A DNA stretch of 64,000 bases from Salticus scenicus. Taxonomy: Eukaryota > Arthropoda > Arachnida > Araneae > Salticidae. The DNA is taken from assembly GCA_963930645.1 (NCBI GenBank), contig OZ005660.1, positions 243,106,836-243,170,835 of the forward strand, in the 5' to 3' direction. Each line of letters opens with the position of its first letter. Position 1 is the stretch's first letter. A program made the position numbers and the translations under genes. The notes under the pieces were generated by a model. The model was not told the origin of the DNA and searched no databases. It saw nothing but the letters and a program-made list of their open reading frames with translations. Positions 47,366 to 58,735 of this stretch are shown here, piece after piece.

Positions 47366-47412
47366 TTCAGGATAAGAGAAAGTCGTGTGAATGACGCACC
47401 AGATTATTGTAA
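47366..47412 (+). repeat. Solitary relic of the 133-bp satellite
   Basis: GAGAAAGTCGTGTGAATGAC followed by GCACCAGATTATTGTAAAA matches the satellite's GAGAAGTCGTGTAGAGCCGC / GCACCAGATTGTAAAA with small indels, about 8 kb from the array. Confidence 0.6.
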
Positions 47413-47764
47413 AATTTTTTTATAATGAAATAAAAGCAGGAGCATTTCATCGTTAAATATTCTTTTCCTTTTTCATGCTGTAAAATTACACAACACAGCG
47501 GCCTGGGAAAACTTTCTTATTTAAAGTTAAATATCACATTGAAAAAGCTAAAAACTTATAAGAAATATAGTTTTTAAGATTATGTTAAATTGGCGAGAAC
47601 ATAGGTTGCTTTCTATTCGAAACTGTGATAGTGATTTTTATTATTTTCTTCTATTCAGAAGAATAAAGTATTGAATTCGTGAAGCTTTTTGATGCATTTA
47701 CACGTTTTGTAAAGCCTTGAAAATGATTTGACCATTTTTAAAAATGCAAGTCTGACTGTGTATC

Positions 47765-48200
47765 GTGTATGTGTTATCAAAATTTGTGGGTGCTGTATCT
47801 CATTAAGTAATGGGGAAAATTCCACAAAACTTTATATTTAGTTAAATCTTCATATGAATTGGTACTGATTATATTTCGGAGTAAATCGCTCATCAGGTGG
47901 CGCTACTATGCATATATGTATGTGTCATCAAAATTTGTGATTGCTGTATCTCATTAAGTAATGGGCGGAATTCCACAAAACTTTATATTTTATTAAATCT
48001 TCATATGAATTGGTACTGATTATATTTCGGAGTAAATCGCCCATCAGGTGGCGCTACTATGCATATTACTCCCATTTAAGATAAAGCTACATTTCATCTT
48101 CTGTTGTGTATAATTTCGTAAAATATTATATGTAATTGGGTCTTAATGGGATTTTATCCTGATAACACTTTGTAGTAAATTTCCCAACAGTGGCGCTGCT
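47765..48200 (+). repeat. ~150-bp tandem repeat, two good units and one decayed
   Basis: TATGTGT(T)ATCAAAATTTGTG...TTCATATGAATTGGTACTGA...CAGGTGGCGCTACTATGCAT occurs at about 47767-47914 and 47929-48064, and a degraded third unit ends AGTGGCGCTGCTATGC near 48205. Confidence 0.85.
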
Positions 48201-48205
48201 ATGCT

Positions 48206-48898
48206 GTGAGGCTTACTAAATATAAGTGTAAAATTTGCAATATTGATTTTAATTATCACAAAATAACTTTAAATGTTTGGGTTTTTTAAATAATGCTTTT
48301 GTAATTAAATATATTTACACAGTCATTATGAGTGTGCTTTCAGCAAGATAACAAGATTAAAAACTAAATTCTGATCCTCATTATCTGAAATTTAATGAAA
48401 ATTTAATTTAAAATTGTTGTGAACAATTTATTTGTTCTTTCCTTAATAAAGCAAAATCTGCTACAAATGTAAGGCGATATTTTCTTTGTCCTATTTTTGG
48501 GATTTGAATTAATTCTTTAATATACATAATCTCAATATTTTATTTGAAAGATGGGGTATTTATTTAAAGAATATTACTATTTAAAGAAAATCTTATGTAA
48601 ATATTCATATATTTTCCTTTTTATCAATTATATATTTATATAAATTCAGTCTATATTGTTTAAAATGTCAATTTTTAAAATATACTTTTTTTTTTTTTTT
48701 TTTTTAATTATTAATTAAAAGGTTGGCAAGTATGTAGAAGTTGATAAAACCCTTCTAAAATAGTTTTCTTGATCCCTGTTAGTTATAATGATATGAAAAA
48801 ATTGTTTTATTTCATATCAATTGTTTTAAACCCTTGCACTTGAATGACTTACTTGTGGCAATTTGTTTTCTTATGCAATAAAAACAAACAATTTTGTT

Positions 48899-48931
<33 letters not shown>

Positions 48932-49345
48932 CGAATTTACATTGCAAATTTTTGTAAAAAATTAGAAATGAAACTAGGCGCTTTAATATTCAATGCAAAA
49001 AACAACAACATCCCCCCCCCTCCCTGATGTAGATAATTGGGCCAATAATTTACCCAAGCATCAACACCATTTTTTAAATTAGTTAATTTTCTATCTATCT
49101 ATCTACACATATATAGATAAATTAAATCAATTTAGATCAATAAATCAATCAAGATAACTAGTTACTTAGTTTGGCCTGTGTATGTTTCTGTGGTGATTTA
49201 ATTGACTAACTATTCTTCGTTTTCATTCTTTTCTATTATTATCAAACGCATTATATAATATATGTATATATATTTACTGAAAATTAACTAATTTCAAAAA
49301 TGGTATTGGTGCTTGTGTTAAGTCCAATTATCTACGACCTCGATC
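48206..49345. other. AT-rich spacer with (AAT)n and (CTAT)n runs
   Basis: (AAT)n lies at about 48901-48930, poly-C at 49012-49021 and CTAT repeats at 49091-49106. No gene recognised. Confidence 0.45.
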
Positions 49346-49348
49346 TCA

Positions 49349-49555
49349 AAGGAGATACCCTCCTCTGTAGGGGGGTGTCTTCTGAAGAGTCCTATCATGT
49401 ATGTACTGAATTGCAGAGAAAACAATGGGAACAGCTGTGTAGATGAATACGACCTGCACTACCCAACACGTTTTTCGTAAATGTTTTGAGTGCACCAATA
49501 TGGCTGAACCGGTTACAGTTGGAGCTTCACTTAAACGAGCTCTCGCCCTCTCCAT
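49349..49555 (-). CDS. Short ORF of unknown function in promoter-like segment P2
   Basis: A 69-codon minus-strand frame from an ATG at 49555 (good context, G at -3 and +4) begins MERARARLSEAPTVTGSAIL and ends in RGGYLL. Its first ~30 codons are homologous at nucleotide level to the short ATG frame at 46247 (METARAG...), including the GTGCAC(T/C)CAAAACATT stretch. It could be the first exon of a gene or part of a dispersed repeat. No domain is recognised. Confidence 0.3.
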
Positions 49556-49589
49556 ATCTATCCTTCCTCCGAGTTTTTACTAAAACGGA

Positions 49590-49854
49590 ACGAGCAACTG
49601 GGCATGCGCATTCAACCAACCATTCCACTTTTCCTCTCGTCCGTGGCTTCGCTTTCGCCCGCCGCCATGTTATCATTTTGATTATGTGAAAATGCGAAAG
49701 AAGAAATAATTGCGTTGTATAATTAATGTTATGATTGTAGATTTCGACGAAATCGTCATATATGCTGTATTGTCCACCGTCGCCAAGCTTGTGACAACGA
49801 TTTTACATTCTTGTTCTATACAGAATGTGAATGCGATCTGAAAATAATTGTCAT
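49590..49854 (+). promoter_or_regulatory. Candidate promoter and first exon (plus strand)
   Basis: GC-richer DNA holds an NRF1-like GCATGCGCA (49602-49610) and GCCGCCATGTT (49661-49671), which matches both a YY1-type initiator and a strong Kozak start for a 4-codon frame. A textbook donor CAT|GTAAGT lies at 49855. Together with the minus ORF at 49555 it could be a bidirectional promoter. No downstream coding exon was recognised. Confidence 0.35.
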
Positions 49855-49860
49855 GTAAGT

Positions 49861-50429
49861 ATCTAAAATAATTTTATTTAATTTTCATTTCTGATATTTG
49901 ACTTTAATGTAATAATGCTTATTATACCTGAAAAGGTTTATTATTTGTAAAATTTAATTTCATGGGTGGTTTTAGTTTTTGTTTGTTGTGTATCATTTCT
50001 TATCCATTGATTTATCGATCCATAAATATTATTACATGGCCTAATGGACCTTTCTTTTATTTTAAGCAGGAATGGAAATATCTGTAGAAGTATTTTCTTG
50101 TAAACTTAATCGGAATTTCCATTGCTTTTTAAATTTTAACCATTCAAGCATGCCTTTATCAGTTGATTAACTTTGATAAACAATGCAAAAATGTGTTCAT
50201 GAAAGCTTAAATTTATTTTAAAACTGTTGTAGTTTTATTTAACTCTCTCAAATTATAAAAAAAAAAAATTAAGATTGATTTCATTAATGAAAGTTGTTAT
50301 TTAAGTATGAGAAATTCAGTAATTCTGAAGTTAACTTATGTCAATAACAACTGTAAAATTTTCGAACGAACCATAGAAAATGAGAATAAACAAAGATTTC
50401 TAATGAACTGCTTGTACTGGTTTGGATTT
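49861..50429. other. AT-rich spacer
   Basis: Nothing recognised. It would be intronic if the 49855 donor is used. Confidence 0.35.
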
Positions 50430-50760
50430 TCTTATCTAGAATATGTATACTCTTTAACTTATTTTTCACGAGTAATTTTTTTCCTAAATATTGTAAATAT
50501 TATATATTTATATATATTAAATATTATATATGTGCAATTTACAATTAAAAGCCAAACCATTAATTTCTCTTTCTCTGTTTTGAGTCTCTTATCTACAATA
50601 TGTATACTCTTTAATTTATTAAATTTAGTTATGTTTTTCTCAAGAGTAATTTTTTTTCTAAATGTTGTAAATATTATATTTATATATATTAAATATATAT
50701 GTGCAAGTTACAATTAGAAGAGAAGCCAAACCATTAATTTCTCATTCTCTCACTTTTTAT
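50430..50760 (+). repeat. ~165-190-bp tandem duplication
   Basis: Two units share TCTAGAATATGTATACTCTT / CTACAATATGTATACTCTTT, AGTAATTTTTTT, TTGTAAATATTATAT and AGCCAAACCATTAATTTCTC. The 136-codon frame across them is Leu/Ile/Tyr-rich translation of AT repeats. Confidence 0.8.
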
Positions 50761-52128
50761 TTAATGATTTTAAATTGGTATTTTTAGTCTTCTGCTATTT
50801 ATGTGTTAATACCAATAGCAGAAACAGTTCAGCCAACACTGCAGGTTAATTTAACAATCCATAAATGGAATACACTTAATAATAAATCAACGCCGTAGCT
50901 AAAGAGTTATACTTTCTCCTTTGTAAATGCAAATTTTGCACATTTTATGAATTATATTATTTCTTTTTATTATACCAGACCTGATCTCAGATTCTCTGAT
51001 TGCAGAATTTTGTTTTATTGTAGATAGATAAAAAAATTCTTCCTGTGCACATGTGTATACGTATATTTATATAAAGTTCAAAATTACAGTTAACATTATG
51101 TAAACTATGAAAATTGTAACTTCGTGTTGATGGTATTTTTTGATTAGGCTTAAATTTTGTTTTTAAAAATTAGATTTTTCTTGGAGGTAATTATTAAATG
51201 TAAACTATTACTCATGATATGTTTTTCCCCCCTACAGTTGGAATGTAAACTCTGAAATGTTTTTTTTTTTTTTTTCTTTTTCATCCTGTATACAATATTT
51301 ATAAGCTATTTTTTTTTTTTTAATTTTGGCCTTTTGTATTTTTCTTCCCAGATTATTTATTTAAGAAGTTAATGAATATGTAAGGAATCTAGCTTTGGCC
51401 TGCAGTCTCCTAGCAGCCCTTCAGTTTAAATTGCAAGTTAATAAGTAAGACTTTCTGCATATAACTCAGTACTAATCATTGCAAGACTGTTTTTTTTTTT
51501 TTTTTAAATCAAGATTTATTTGATTTTAATGATTTTTTAAAACTATTCATACATTATTGTGCAACACTTGTATTTTATTCTGTGTATTTTTATGTATATA
51601 TATGTAAATATTTACACTATCAATCATTTTACTTAAATTATAAATAATATTCTATTCTGATAGAAAAAATCCATGTAGGCATTTATTACCAATATTTCTA
51701 TTCAAATTAGTATCATTATAATATAAGAAATAATCTTATAACAGTCACAAATGCTGTAGTACGAGCCACTCAACCTGAGAATTTGTAGTACTATAATGTA
51801 TTGAAATAAAGAAAGTCTGGTGGACTGCGGTAATTCTCGATCAATGTGTTTCTAGGTTATTTAATGTTCACCCACCTTATAATAGTATGCTTAAACAAAA
51901 ATTAAAAAGTATTGTTAACAATTCAAGAACATTGTAGTTTAATGTACAAAATAAAAAAAAGTCGCCATCTTTGCTGAAAATTTATAAATAAAAATATATA
52001 TTAAACTGCTACAAAAGCATCTTGAAAAAAGATTGTTTCTGAAAATCACACATTTTACTTAGATTCTTAGTGGCACAACATTTCTATTTTTTTTTTTTTT
52101 TTTTTTTTTTAATGTTATTTTACAACTA
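50761..52128. other. AT-rich spacer, no gene recognised
   Basis: Poly-T runs lie at 51257, 51308, 51490 and 52088. A short AAATCAAGATTTATTTGA stretch near 51508 is shared with about 27645. Confidence 0.4.
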
Positions 52129-52518
52129 TATATCTGTACTGATAAGTATAAAGGATTTAAGTCCAAAAATGTCGATTTTGAGTTAAGTACATAGTCAGAC
52201 TCAGAAAAAAATTCTCTATCGATTGGTATAAAGGATTTAAATCCGTGTCCTTCAGTCTTTGAGAAAATCCATTGGTAAAAAAAGATTCAAGTTAGAAATT
52301 TAGCATTAATCTTTAGTATAAAATATTTAATTCAATTTTTTTCCTTTATTAAATGAAGATTGACAATCACTTAACGGTATATAGTGTATAAATCAACATA
52401 ATCCCTTTTTCCTAATCGATTCTGCTCATTAGTTTTTAGTTAGTTTAACTTTATTTTTCGTCTCCTGAAAAATCAAGAATATGGACTTAAATCCTTTATA
52501 CTTATCAGTACAGATATA
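52129..52518. mobile_element. 390-bp MITE with ~37-bp inverted termini
   Basis: The ends read TATATCTGTACTGATAAGTA then TAAAGGATTTAAGTCCA inverted on the right, almost exactly. An internal copy of GGTATAAAGGATTTAAATCC lies near 52232. No coding content. Confidence 0.85.
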
Positions 52519-52944
52519 ATATAAGCTTTTAAATTACGTTAATAATGTTTCTGTAATTTAGTATACTGGTTATACAACTATATTGATTTATACAACAGAT
52601 TCTTTTTTTACCTATGTTTAAAATTATTTTAGACATATTTATCAATGTACATATATGTAGTGTGCATCTATAATATATATTCATTAATGCACATCAAAAA
52701 ATCATAATATGTATTTTGCTTAAAATTAAAACCGGTTTTGTTATAGGTTTCATATCAAAATCAAAACTATCTTTCAAGCTATTTTAAAATTTTGTAGTAA
52801 GCATGACTAATGACTAATTAAGATCAAGATTACCAAGTATTGTACTGAATGCTAATAAATTAAATTGTATTTTATTGTACACACTTGTGATTTAAATTAT
52901 ACAGTTATATAAAAAGTTATTTATTTTTAACTGTTAACTTCAAT

Positions 52945-53190
52945 ACATTAAATCAAAGAAAAGTTCAAATGAAAGCCAACTATTTTATCTTTATTTCATA
53001 GTAAAAATAAACTGTAATAACAATAAATGTTTAAATTAAAATATATAATAAAACTGAAATATTTTTAATGGGTAATTGCAATACTTAACTATAAATCAAA
53101 GAAAAGTTCATATCAAAAACGTAGTAGTTTATCTTTATTTCATAGTAAAAAATAAACTGTAATAATAATAAATGGTTTTATTTATTAAGG
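52945..53190 (+). repeat. ~146-bp tandem duplication
   Basis: AAATCAAAGAAAAGTTCA, TTTATCTTTATTTCATAGTA and AATAAACTGTAATAA occur in two units (about 52948 and 53094). Confidence 0.8.
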
Positions 53191-53343
53191 ATATAATAAA
53201 AATGCATGGTTGAAATAAAATATATAATAAAATTAGGACAGTAATGCTATATACATTATGCTTTTAAATGTTATAAAGTGTGTTGCCAATAAGTTTGGAT
53301 GTAATTTCAAAACAAATAAAAATAGTAAATTAACTACTATGCT

Positions 53344-53380
<37 letters not shown>

Positions 53381-53389
53381 ATTTATAAT

Positions 53390-53818
53390 CAGGGGTCGAT
53401 CCAGGCAAAATTTGGGTCCCTTTTGCGGCTCCTTCACAAAATTCCACACAGTAAAAAGGGGCCCTTCAGAAAATTCAAATTCATAAAAAGGTACCCTTCA
53501 CAAAATTCAAATCCATACAAAGGGACCCTTCACAAAATTCAAATTTATAAAATGAGTCCCTTCACAAGATTTTTTGTTTTATAAAAAGGATCCTTTTATT
53601 AAATGTTTTCATATTTTCAGTATTATTTTTAATTTATGCCTTAATTTGGCTCAACGAAACTCTATTAACTTGATATTAAACATTACATAAAGTGATTGTA
53701 AAAACTGAAGATTTCACACAATATTTTACTTTTTCACAAAAATATTTTATATTTCACAAAAATATTTTGTGTTTCACAAAAAAAGGGACCCAAAAATTAA
53801 AACGTGGATTGACTCCTG
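53390..53818. mobile_element. 429-bp inverted-terminal element with internal ~38-bp tandem repeats
   Basis: The ends read CAGGGGTCGATCCAGG and CAGGAGTCAATCCACG, both continuing to TTGGGTCCCTTTT. Inside, four to five units of ACCCTTCACAAAATTCAAAT with ATAAAAAGG spacers form a minisatellite. CAG ends hint at hAT but the flanks show no 8-bp match. Confidence 0.75.
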
Positions 53819-54852
53819 ATGTCCTGATAATATGTAATTAAAATCAGGTTTATGTTAAAAATGACATAATTTGTAGTCCAAATTAATCAATATAGCTATC
53901 ATTTGAACAAAAAATGTCCTGATCCGTAATTGCCTTGAGTCGGGGTGCGATCGATATTTACCCGGTTGCTGGGGCAATTACTGATCAATGAATTTTTTCA
54001 ATTAAACAAACTTTTAAAATATTTTAATCAAAGTCTATATTTTATTGAATAAACACATGATAAAGCTTTAACCATGCTAAATTTGGTTAACATCAATTGT
54101 GATATTTTTAGAGTTATTTAGATGTTTGTGTTTTTTGATCGGGAATTACCCTCGCCCACACTAAAATCTTATCCATGCTATGGAACGGATAAAATAATTT
54201 TGGAAAAGGGTAATTTATTAGGGAAAATGACATCATAACTGAAACAATGTATTAAGAGGAAACTTTTACTCACACTTCCCAAAGAAAATAAACAGAATAA
54301 GGAGTTAAGAAAAAAAAAGTAGGATATCTTAAAAAACTTATATTTAGGCTAAACTAATATAATTTGAATCAAGAAAATTTTTTCACGCTATACCCATTAA
54401 CAAAATTCACATTTTCATTACCATCTTAATACTTTCACTTATTCTTATAACTTTTCTATATTGAGTCGGGACAATTCATTAAACAAGCAGTGACAGCTGC
54501 CTTGAACTGTATGTAACTGATTATATATAATTAAATTTAATGGTTATGGAGTTTTTAAAAAAAATTTGGAGGCTTCAGCAGGGACCGATTTATTCCTGCG
54601 GAGGCCTAGGGCACTCATGTTTAATGGGCCCTTTCTTCTGAAACTTTAATATTTATAATCCTCTATTCTATTAATCTATACAGAGAAGATATTTTAAAGG
54701 TAAATATTTTTTTCTGCACATGATTATACAGTTTACCACATGATTAAACACTGATTATCTATATTTAAATAACTGATAACTTAACATACTATCATTTTAC
54801 GGCAAAGTATATATTTAATAAAGAAGCATCACAAAACTGGCGTTGTAAAAAA
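53819..54852. other. AT-rich spacer, no gene recognised
   Basis: A GC-richer patch (GGAGGCCTAGGGCACTCATG) lies near 54600, of unknown origin. Confidence 0.35.
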
Positions 54853-54896
54853 TTATTACATACAAACTTTGAATAAACACCATAAAACGCAATAAA

Positions 54897-54948
54897 CTCG
54901 CAACAATTGTTTCGGGTCGAAAAAACACACGACCCTTCATCAGGCGAA
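54897..54948 (-). ncRNA. Hammerhead-ribozyme-like motif (site 2, left arm)
   Basis: The exact mirror of the 55029-55080 motif, read on the minus strand, with the same stems and core. Confidence 0.55.
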
Positions 54949-55028
54949 CAAAGTAAGCACGAGTGCTGCAGTCAAAGCGGCAACGTACGTGCGTTGCCGC
55001 TTTGACTGCAGCACTCGTGCTTACTTTG

Positions 55029-55080
55029 TTCGCCTGATGAAGGGTCGTGTGTTTTTTCGACCCGAAACAATTGTTGCGAG
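55029..55080 (+). ncRNA. Hammerhead-ribozyme-like motif (site 2, right arm)
   Basis: TTCGC (stem I 5'), CTGATGA (55034-55040), one extra A, stem II GGGTCG/CGACCC (55042-55047 with 55058-55063), GAAA (55064-55067), a short stem III in ACAATTGT, T at 55075 in the cleavage position, then GCGAG closing stem I (TCGC with GCGA, plus G-U). The order and pairings are those of a type I hammerhead with minimal stem III. One extra base before stem II departs from the canonical core. Confidence 0.55.
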
Positions 55081-55124
55081 TTTATTGCATTTTATGGTGT
55101 TTATTCAAAGTTTGTATGTAATAA

Positions 55125-56663
55125 GTATACTGTCCGTTTTCGTAAACCATGTCTACCTCTCGCGGAACGATCCTACTCGGAAAAGGGGTGATGCGTTGAA
55201 TGAGATGGGCACTTAGCCAAATGCGCTTTTCGTTCTACACGTGTTCGTTTTCTTTTTATGAGTCTTCAATATTTATTTTACTTAATTTTAATTAACAATA
55301 TTTTATTTAATGTAATTTATATGACAATATGCGCGAAAAATAAAAGGTGTAAAATAATCATGATAAAAAAATCTAATGATTTGATTTAAATACGATTTTC
55401 TGTAAATTTCTGTAAAATAGAGATCCAAAAATATGGTATTTTTATTTTAGCAGTATAATTTAAAAGAAAAAAATATATTACTTTTACTACAGGTAAAGTC
55501 TACTGTAAACGTTGTTCTTTTTCTCTTCTTTTATTAATGAATTATGTAAATTTTACCTAATTTAAGTCATTTTTAATTAATTTACTACTATAATCAGTGC
55601 ATGAAACAAGTGTTCAGGTATGACAGATATAGTACGAATTTAGAGATCAAGTAAGAAAATAAAAATAATTTTAACTGAAAAAAAAAAAAAGAAGAAGAAG
55701 AAAGAAAACAGGCATTTACTTTTAAGTTTACGGATTTTATTTTGCATCGAAGAATAAAACTGATCTTCTACACTTATTTAAAAATTACAAGGGGGAAAAA
55801 TCAGCATTTTGCCTTTATACGAATATAACGAAGAAGTATCGCCTCAAAATTCAATAATGTCCTGAAAAGAAAAAAAAAGAAAAAAGAAACCGCAACTTAT
55901 CTCTCACTCGTAAAATGTAAACATTCTCTCATCTTCTACGCTTCTACCCTATTTTAACAAAATCAATGCAGACCTCACGCATGCGCATAGGTGAGCAGGG
56001 TCACAGCTAACGAAAACAAACAATATATTGTTCGAAATAATACAAACAATGATCAATTTCCATAGTGCACACAATGGAAATATTCACAATTAGTAAAAAA
56101 AAAAAAAATGTATTTTATATATTATAGGATAAAAAATCAATAAACAAAAAAGTGTAACTTATGATGAAGCCAATGTACTATCTGTAAACTGATTCATGCA
56201 CTAAATTAGACAGCATTGCAAACATGCCAACAGTTTAATTTATTCCAGAGGATTGTAAATACCTACCCTTTTAACATCACTTTATTTGTATTGATTTTTT
56301 TTTTTTTTTTTTCAAATATGGTAGGACAAATAAGAGGCACACAGCACAATACTATTTCCATTTGTTGACGAAAAAATGAAAATTATCGATCATTATAAAA
56401 AATTTTCATTCTATTTTTTTAAATGTATGGTGGAATTTCTTGAAGGCCCAAGGCATGTGCCCTGAATGCTCTGCCATAAGTCAGGTGCTGGGCTTCAGGG
56501 CTTTTTAAACACTACAATGTAAAATATGCCATTATTTTTAAAATATTATGTGTGCCAATATTAAAAGATATAAACTGATATGAGAACTATAAATAAGCAA
56601 GAAAATGTTTTCTTTTGTAAATATCAACTGCAAGGCTGGCAGAGACAAACTATCATATTATAT
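55125..56663. other. AT-rich spacer with one NRF1-like site
   Basis: CGCATGCGCAT at about 55978-55988 is an NRF1-type motif without other promoter marks. A GA-rich tract lies near 55680-55710. No gene recognised. Confidence 0.4.
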
Positions 56664-57510
56664 ACTAGCTGTTACCCGCGACTTCGTTCAAGTGGAAATT
56701 TTGATGTGTATGTGTGGGAACTGACGGTTTGAACATAATATGTAATGAAATGAAACCTTATCATTGTGGTGCTGTGCAAAACAGAGTCTGATAAAGTACA
56801 CTAAAAAAAATTTGTAACTCATTGAAAGCCAAAATAAAATGCCAAAATAAATAAATAAAAAGTTATCGCCAACATGGCGATAAAAATTTAAAATTTATCC
56901 ATAGGGATTCTGTACTAAAACAGTACTGCGTTGTGGAAGTATAAAAACTGGGTCGTCAATTATGAATTTTATTTCGACACCTTTCTTTGTATGATTTTAG
57001 TTCACTATTGCACAATATTAATCTGGTTCTAATAATAATTTGGTGACTGGTTAATTAAAATTTTAACTATATGTGGTGAAATTTATATAATGTTTATGAG
57101 TTTCAAATTTTTAATTTTTTTTTTTTTTTTTTTTTTACAAATAAATGATTTTTTTTTTTTTTTTTTTTTTTCCCATTTCCCGGCAAATTGTTGAATAATA
57201 TTTTAGTTCTTAAACAATTTTGGACGGCTTTGCCCGCTTCGCTGGCAAACTCTTTTCTATATGCTTTATGAAAAAAAAAAAAAGAAAAAAAAAAACTGAA
57301 ATCGGTTAAAAGCTTTCTTTGGGTTCCCGCTGCCTTAGGCAGCGCCTTGTTCATCCTTGCAATCTCCGGTGCCTGTCCCTATTGCCTGCGACAATGGCTT
57401 ACCCGTGGGCTTCCATTTGGTTGCTTATCATACATAACAGTTTCGATACGGACAGTATCGAAAAATTTGAAGTAGCTCGTTTATATCTGAATCCCAGTTA
57501 TATATGAACA
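56664..57510 (-). mobile_element. Helitron-like element (family H1, copy 2)
   Basis: On the minus strand it ends GTCGCGGGTAACAGCTAGT before AT. It contains AGGCAATAGGGACAGGCACC, a GCTGCCTAAGGCAGC hairpin and CCAGCGAAGCGGGCAAAGCC, all matching 22480-23045. Poly-T tracts at 57116-57170 interrupt it. Confidence 0.5.
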
Positions 57511-57970
57511 ACATTATATGTGATGTACATAATATTTGCTCTCAAGTTATTTCCTATATTTATTTGATTTAATCAATCAACCATAGAATGACAGCAATTT
57601 CAAGCCACATATAATATTACAATATGCTATGATCGGCAACTTCTATCGCATGAGACAATTATTATTTTGTGGTTATATATACTTCATGCTTAGTTAATAG
57701 TAGTTGGTATATAGAAAAATAAATAAATTAGTATGTAAACTTGATCATGGTACAGACTTAATGCCCTTGGCGACTTTTAAATTTTTGTTGCCGTTTTAGA
57801 CCAAAATATAATTTATGCGATTATTGTTCCTATACGCAAGCGAAGTGTGACGTCACTGACCGTCCGTGGATGCAAGAAAATGATTTCCTGTGTCAATCGC
57901 CCATTGGATTTTTTGTAAAAAATGATTAAAAATCGAAGAAAATTGTTTCCCGATTTTAATCCCCATATTT
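57511..57970. other. Spacer, nothing recognised
   Basis: Mixed-composition DNA with a GACGTCAC site near 57848. No gene or repeat copy identified. Confidence 0.3.
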
Positions 57971-57982
57971 GGGTACACACCC

Positions 57983-58735
57983 AGCTAGAAAAAGTCTGCA
58001 CAAAAAATGCAAAAAAAAAGTGCACAAAATGTGAGCGTATTTGGAACCGTTATTTCTGCAAAAAAAGTGCACACTGAATTTTGCATAAAAAGTGCACTAA
58101 TCAAATTGTGCACAAAAAGTGCAGTCATGGAATTATGCACAAAAAATGCATTCATGGAATTATGCACAAAAAGTGCACAAACTAGTATACAGTTTTTGCA
58201 CTTTTTGTACACAATTCAGTATGCACTTTTTATGCAGAAACAGAGGTTCCAAATACGCTCAGATTTTGTGCACTTTTCTTTTTGCACTTAATCTAGCATA
58301 CGGTTTTTACACTTTTTGTACATAATTCAGTATGCACTTTTTATGCAGAAACAGAGGTTCCAAATACGCTCAGATTTTGTGCACTTTTCTTTTTGCACTT
58401 AATCTAGCATACGGTTTTTGCACTTTTTGTACATAATTCAGTATGCACTTTTTATGCAGAAACAGAGGTTCCAAATACGCTCAGATTTTGTGCACTTTTC
58501 TTTTTGCACTTAATCTAGCATACGGTTTTTGCACTTTTCGTGCATAATTCAGTGTGCACTTTTTATGCAGAAACAGAGGTTCCAAATACGCTCAGATTTT
58601 GTGCACTTTTCTTTTTGCATTTTTTGTGCACTTTTAGTGCTCAATCTAGTATACAGTTTATGCACTTTTTGTGCACTCTTATGCAAATACAGAAAGTTCG
58701 GATTTTATGCACTTTTTGTGTGACTTCTTCTAGCT
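57983..58735. mobile_element. Foldback-like element built from AAAAAGTGCA repeats
   Basis: The termini are AGCTAGAAAAAGTC and, inverted, AGCTAGAAGAAGTC. The left third repeats AAAAAGTGCA on the plus strand, and the rest carries the inverse TGCACTTTTT. From about 58190 a 111-bp unit (GCAGAAACAGAGGTTCCAAA, ACGCTCAGATTTTGTGCAC, TAATCTAGCATACGG) occurs four times, with GCAGAAACAG at 58234, 58345, 58456 and 58567. The unit is also found inverted in the left part (GAGCGTATTTGGAACCG). Unit length divisible by three keeps frames open, which makes spurious ORFs. Confidence 0.85.

Larger units (their letters stand above)
54853..55124. mobile_element. Near-perfect palindrome, 133-bp arms, two hammerhead-like cores
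   Basis: The arms 54853-54985 and 54992-55124 are reverse complements with essentially no mismatches around a 6-bp TACGTG centre. Both edges sum to 109977. Each arm contains the hammerhead-like core, so one lies on each strand. The near-perfection contrasts with the decayed relative at 44053-44271, implying a recent insertion or gene conversion. Penelope-like elements are known to carry hammerhead motifs and can have inverted terminal copies, so this may be a terminal pair of such an element. Confidence 0.92.

Noticed and set aside
50307..50717. 136-codon frame
   Set aside because: Leu/Ile/Tyr-rich translation of an AT-rich tandem duplication; no family resemblance.
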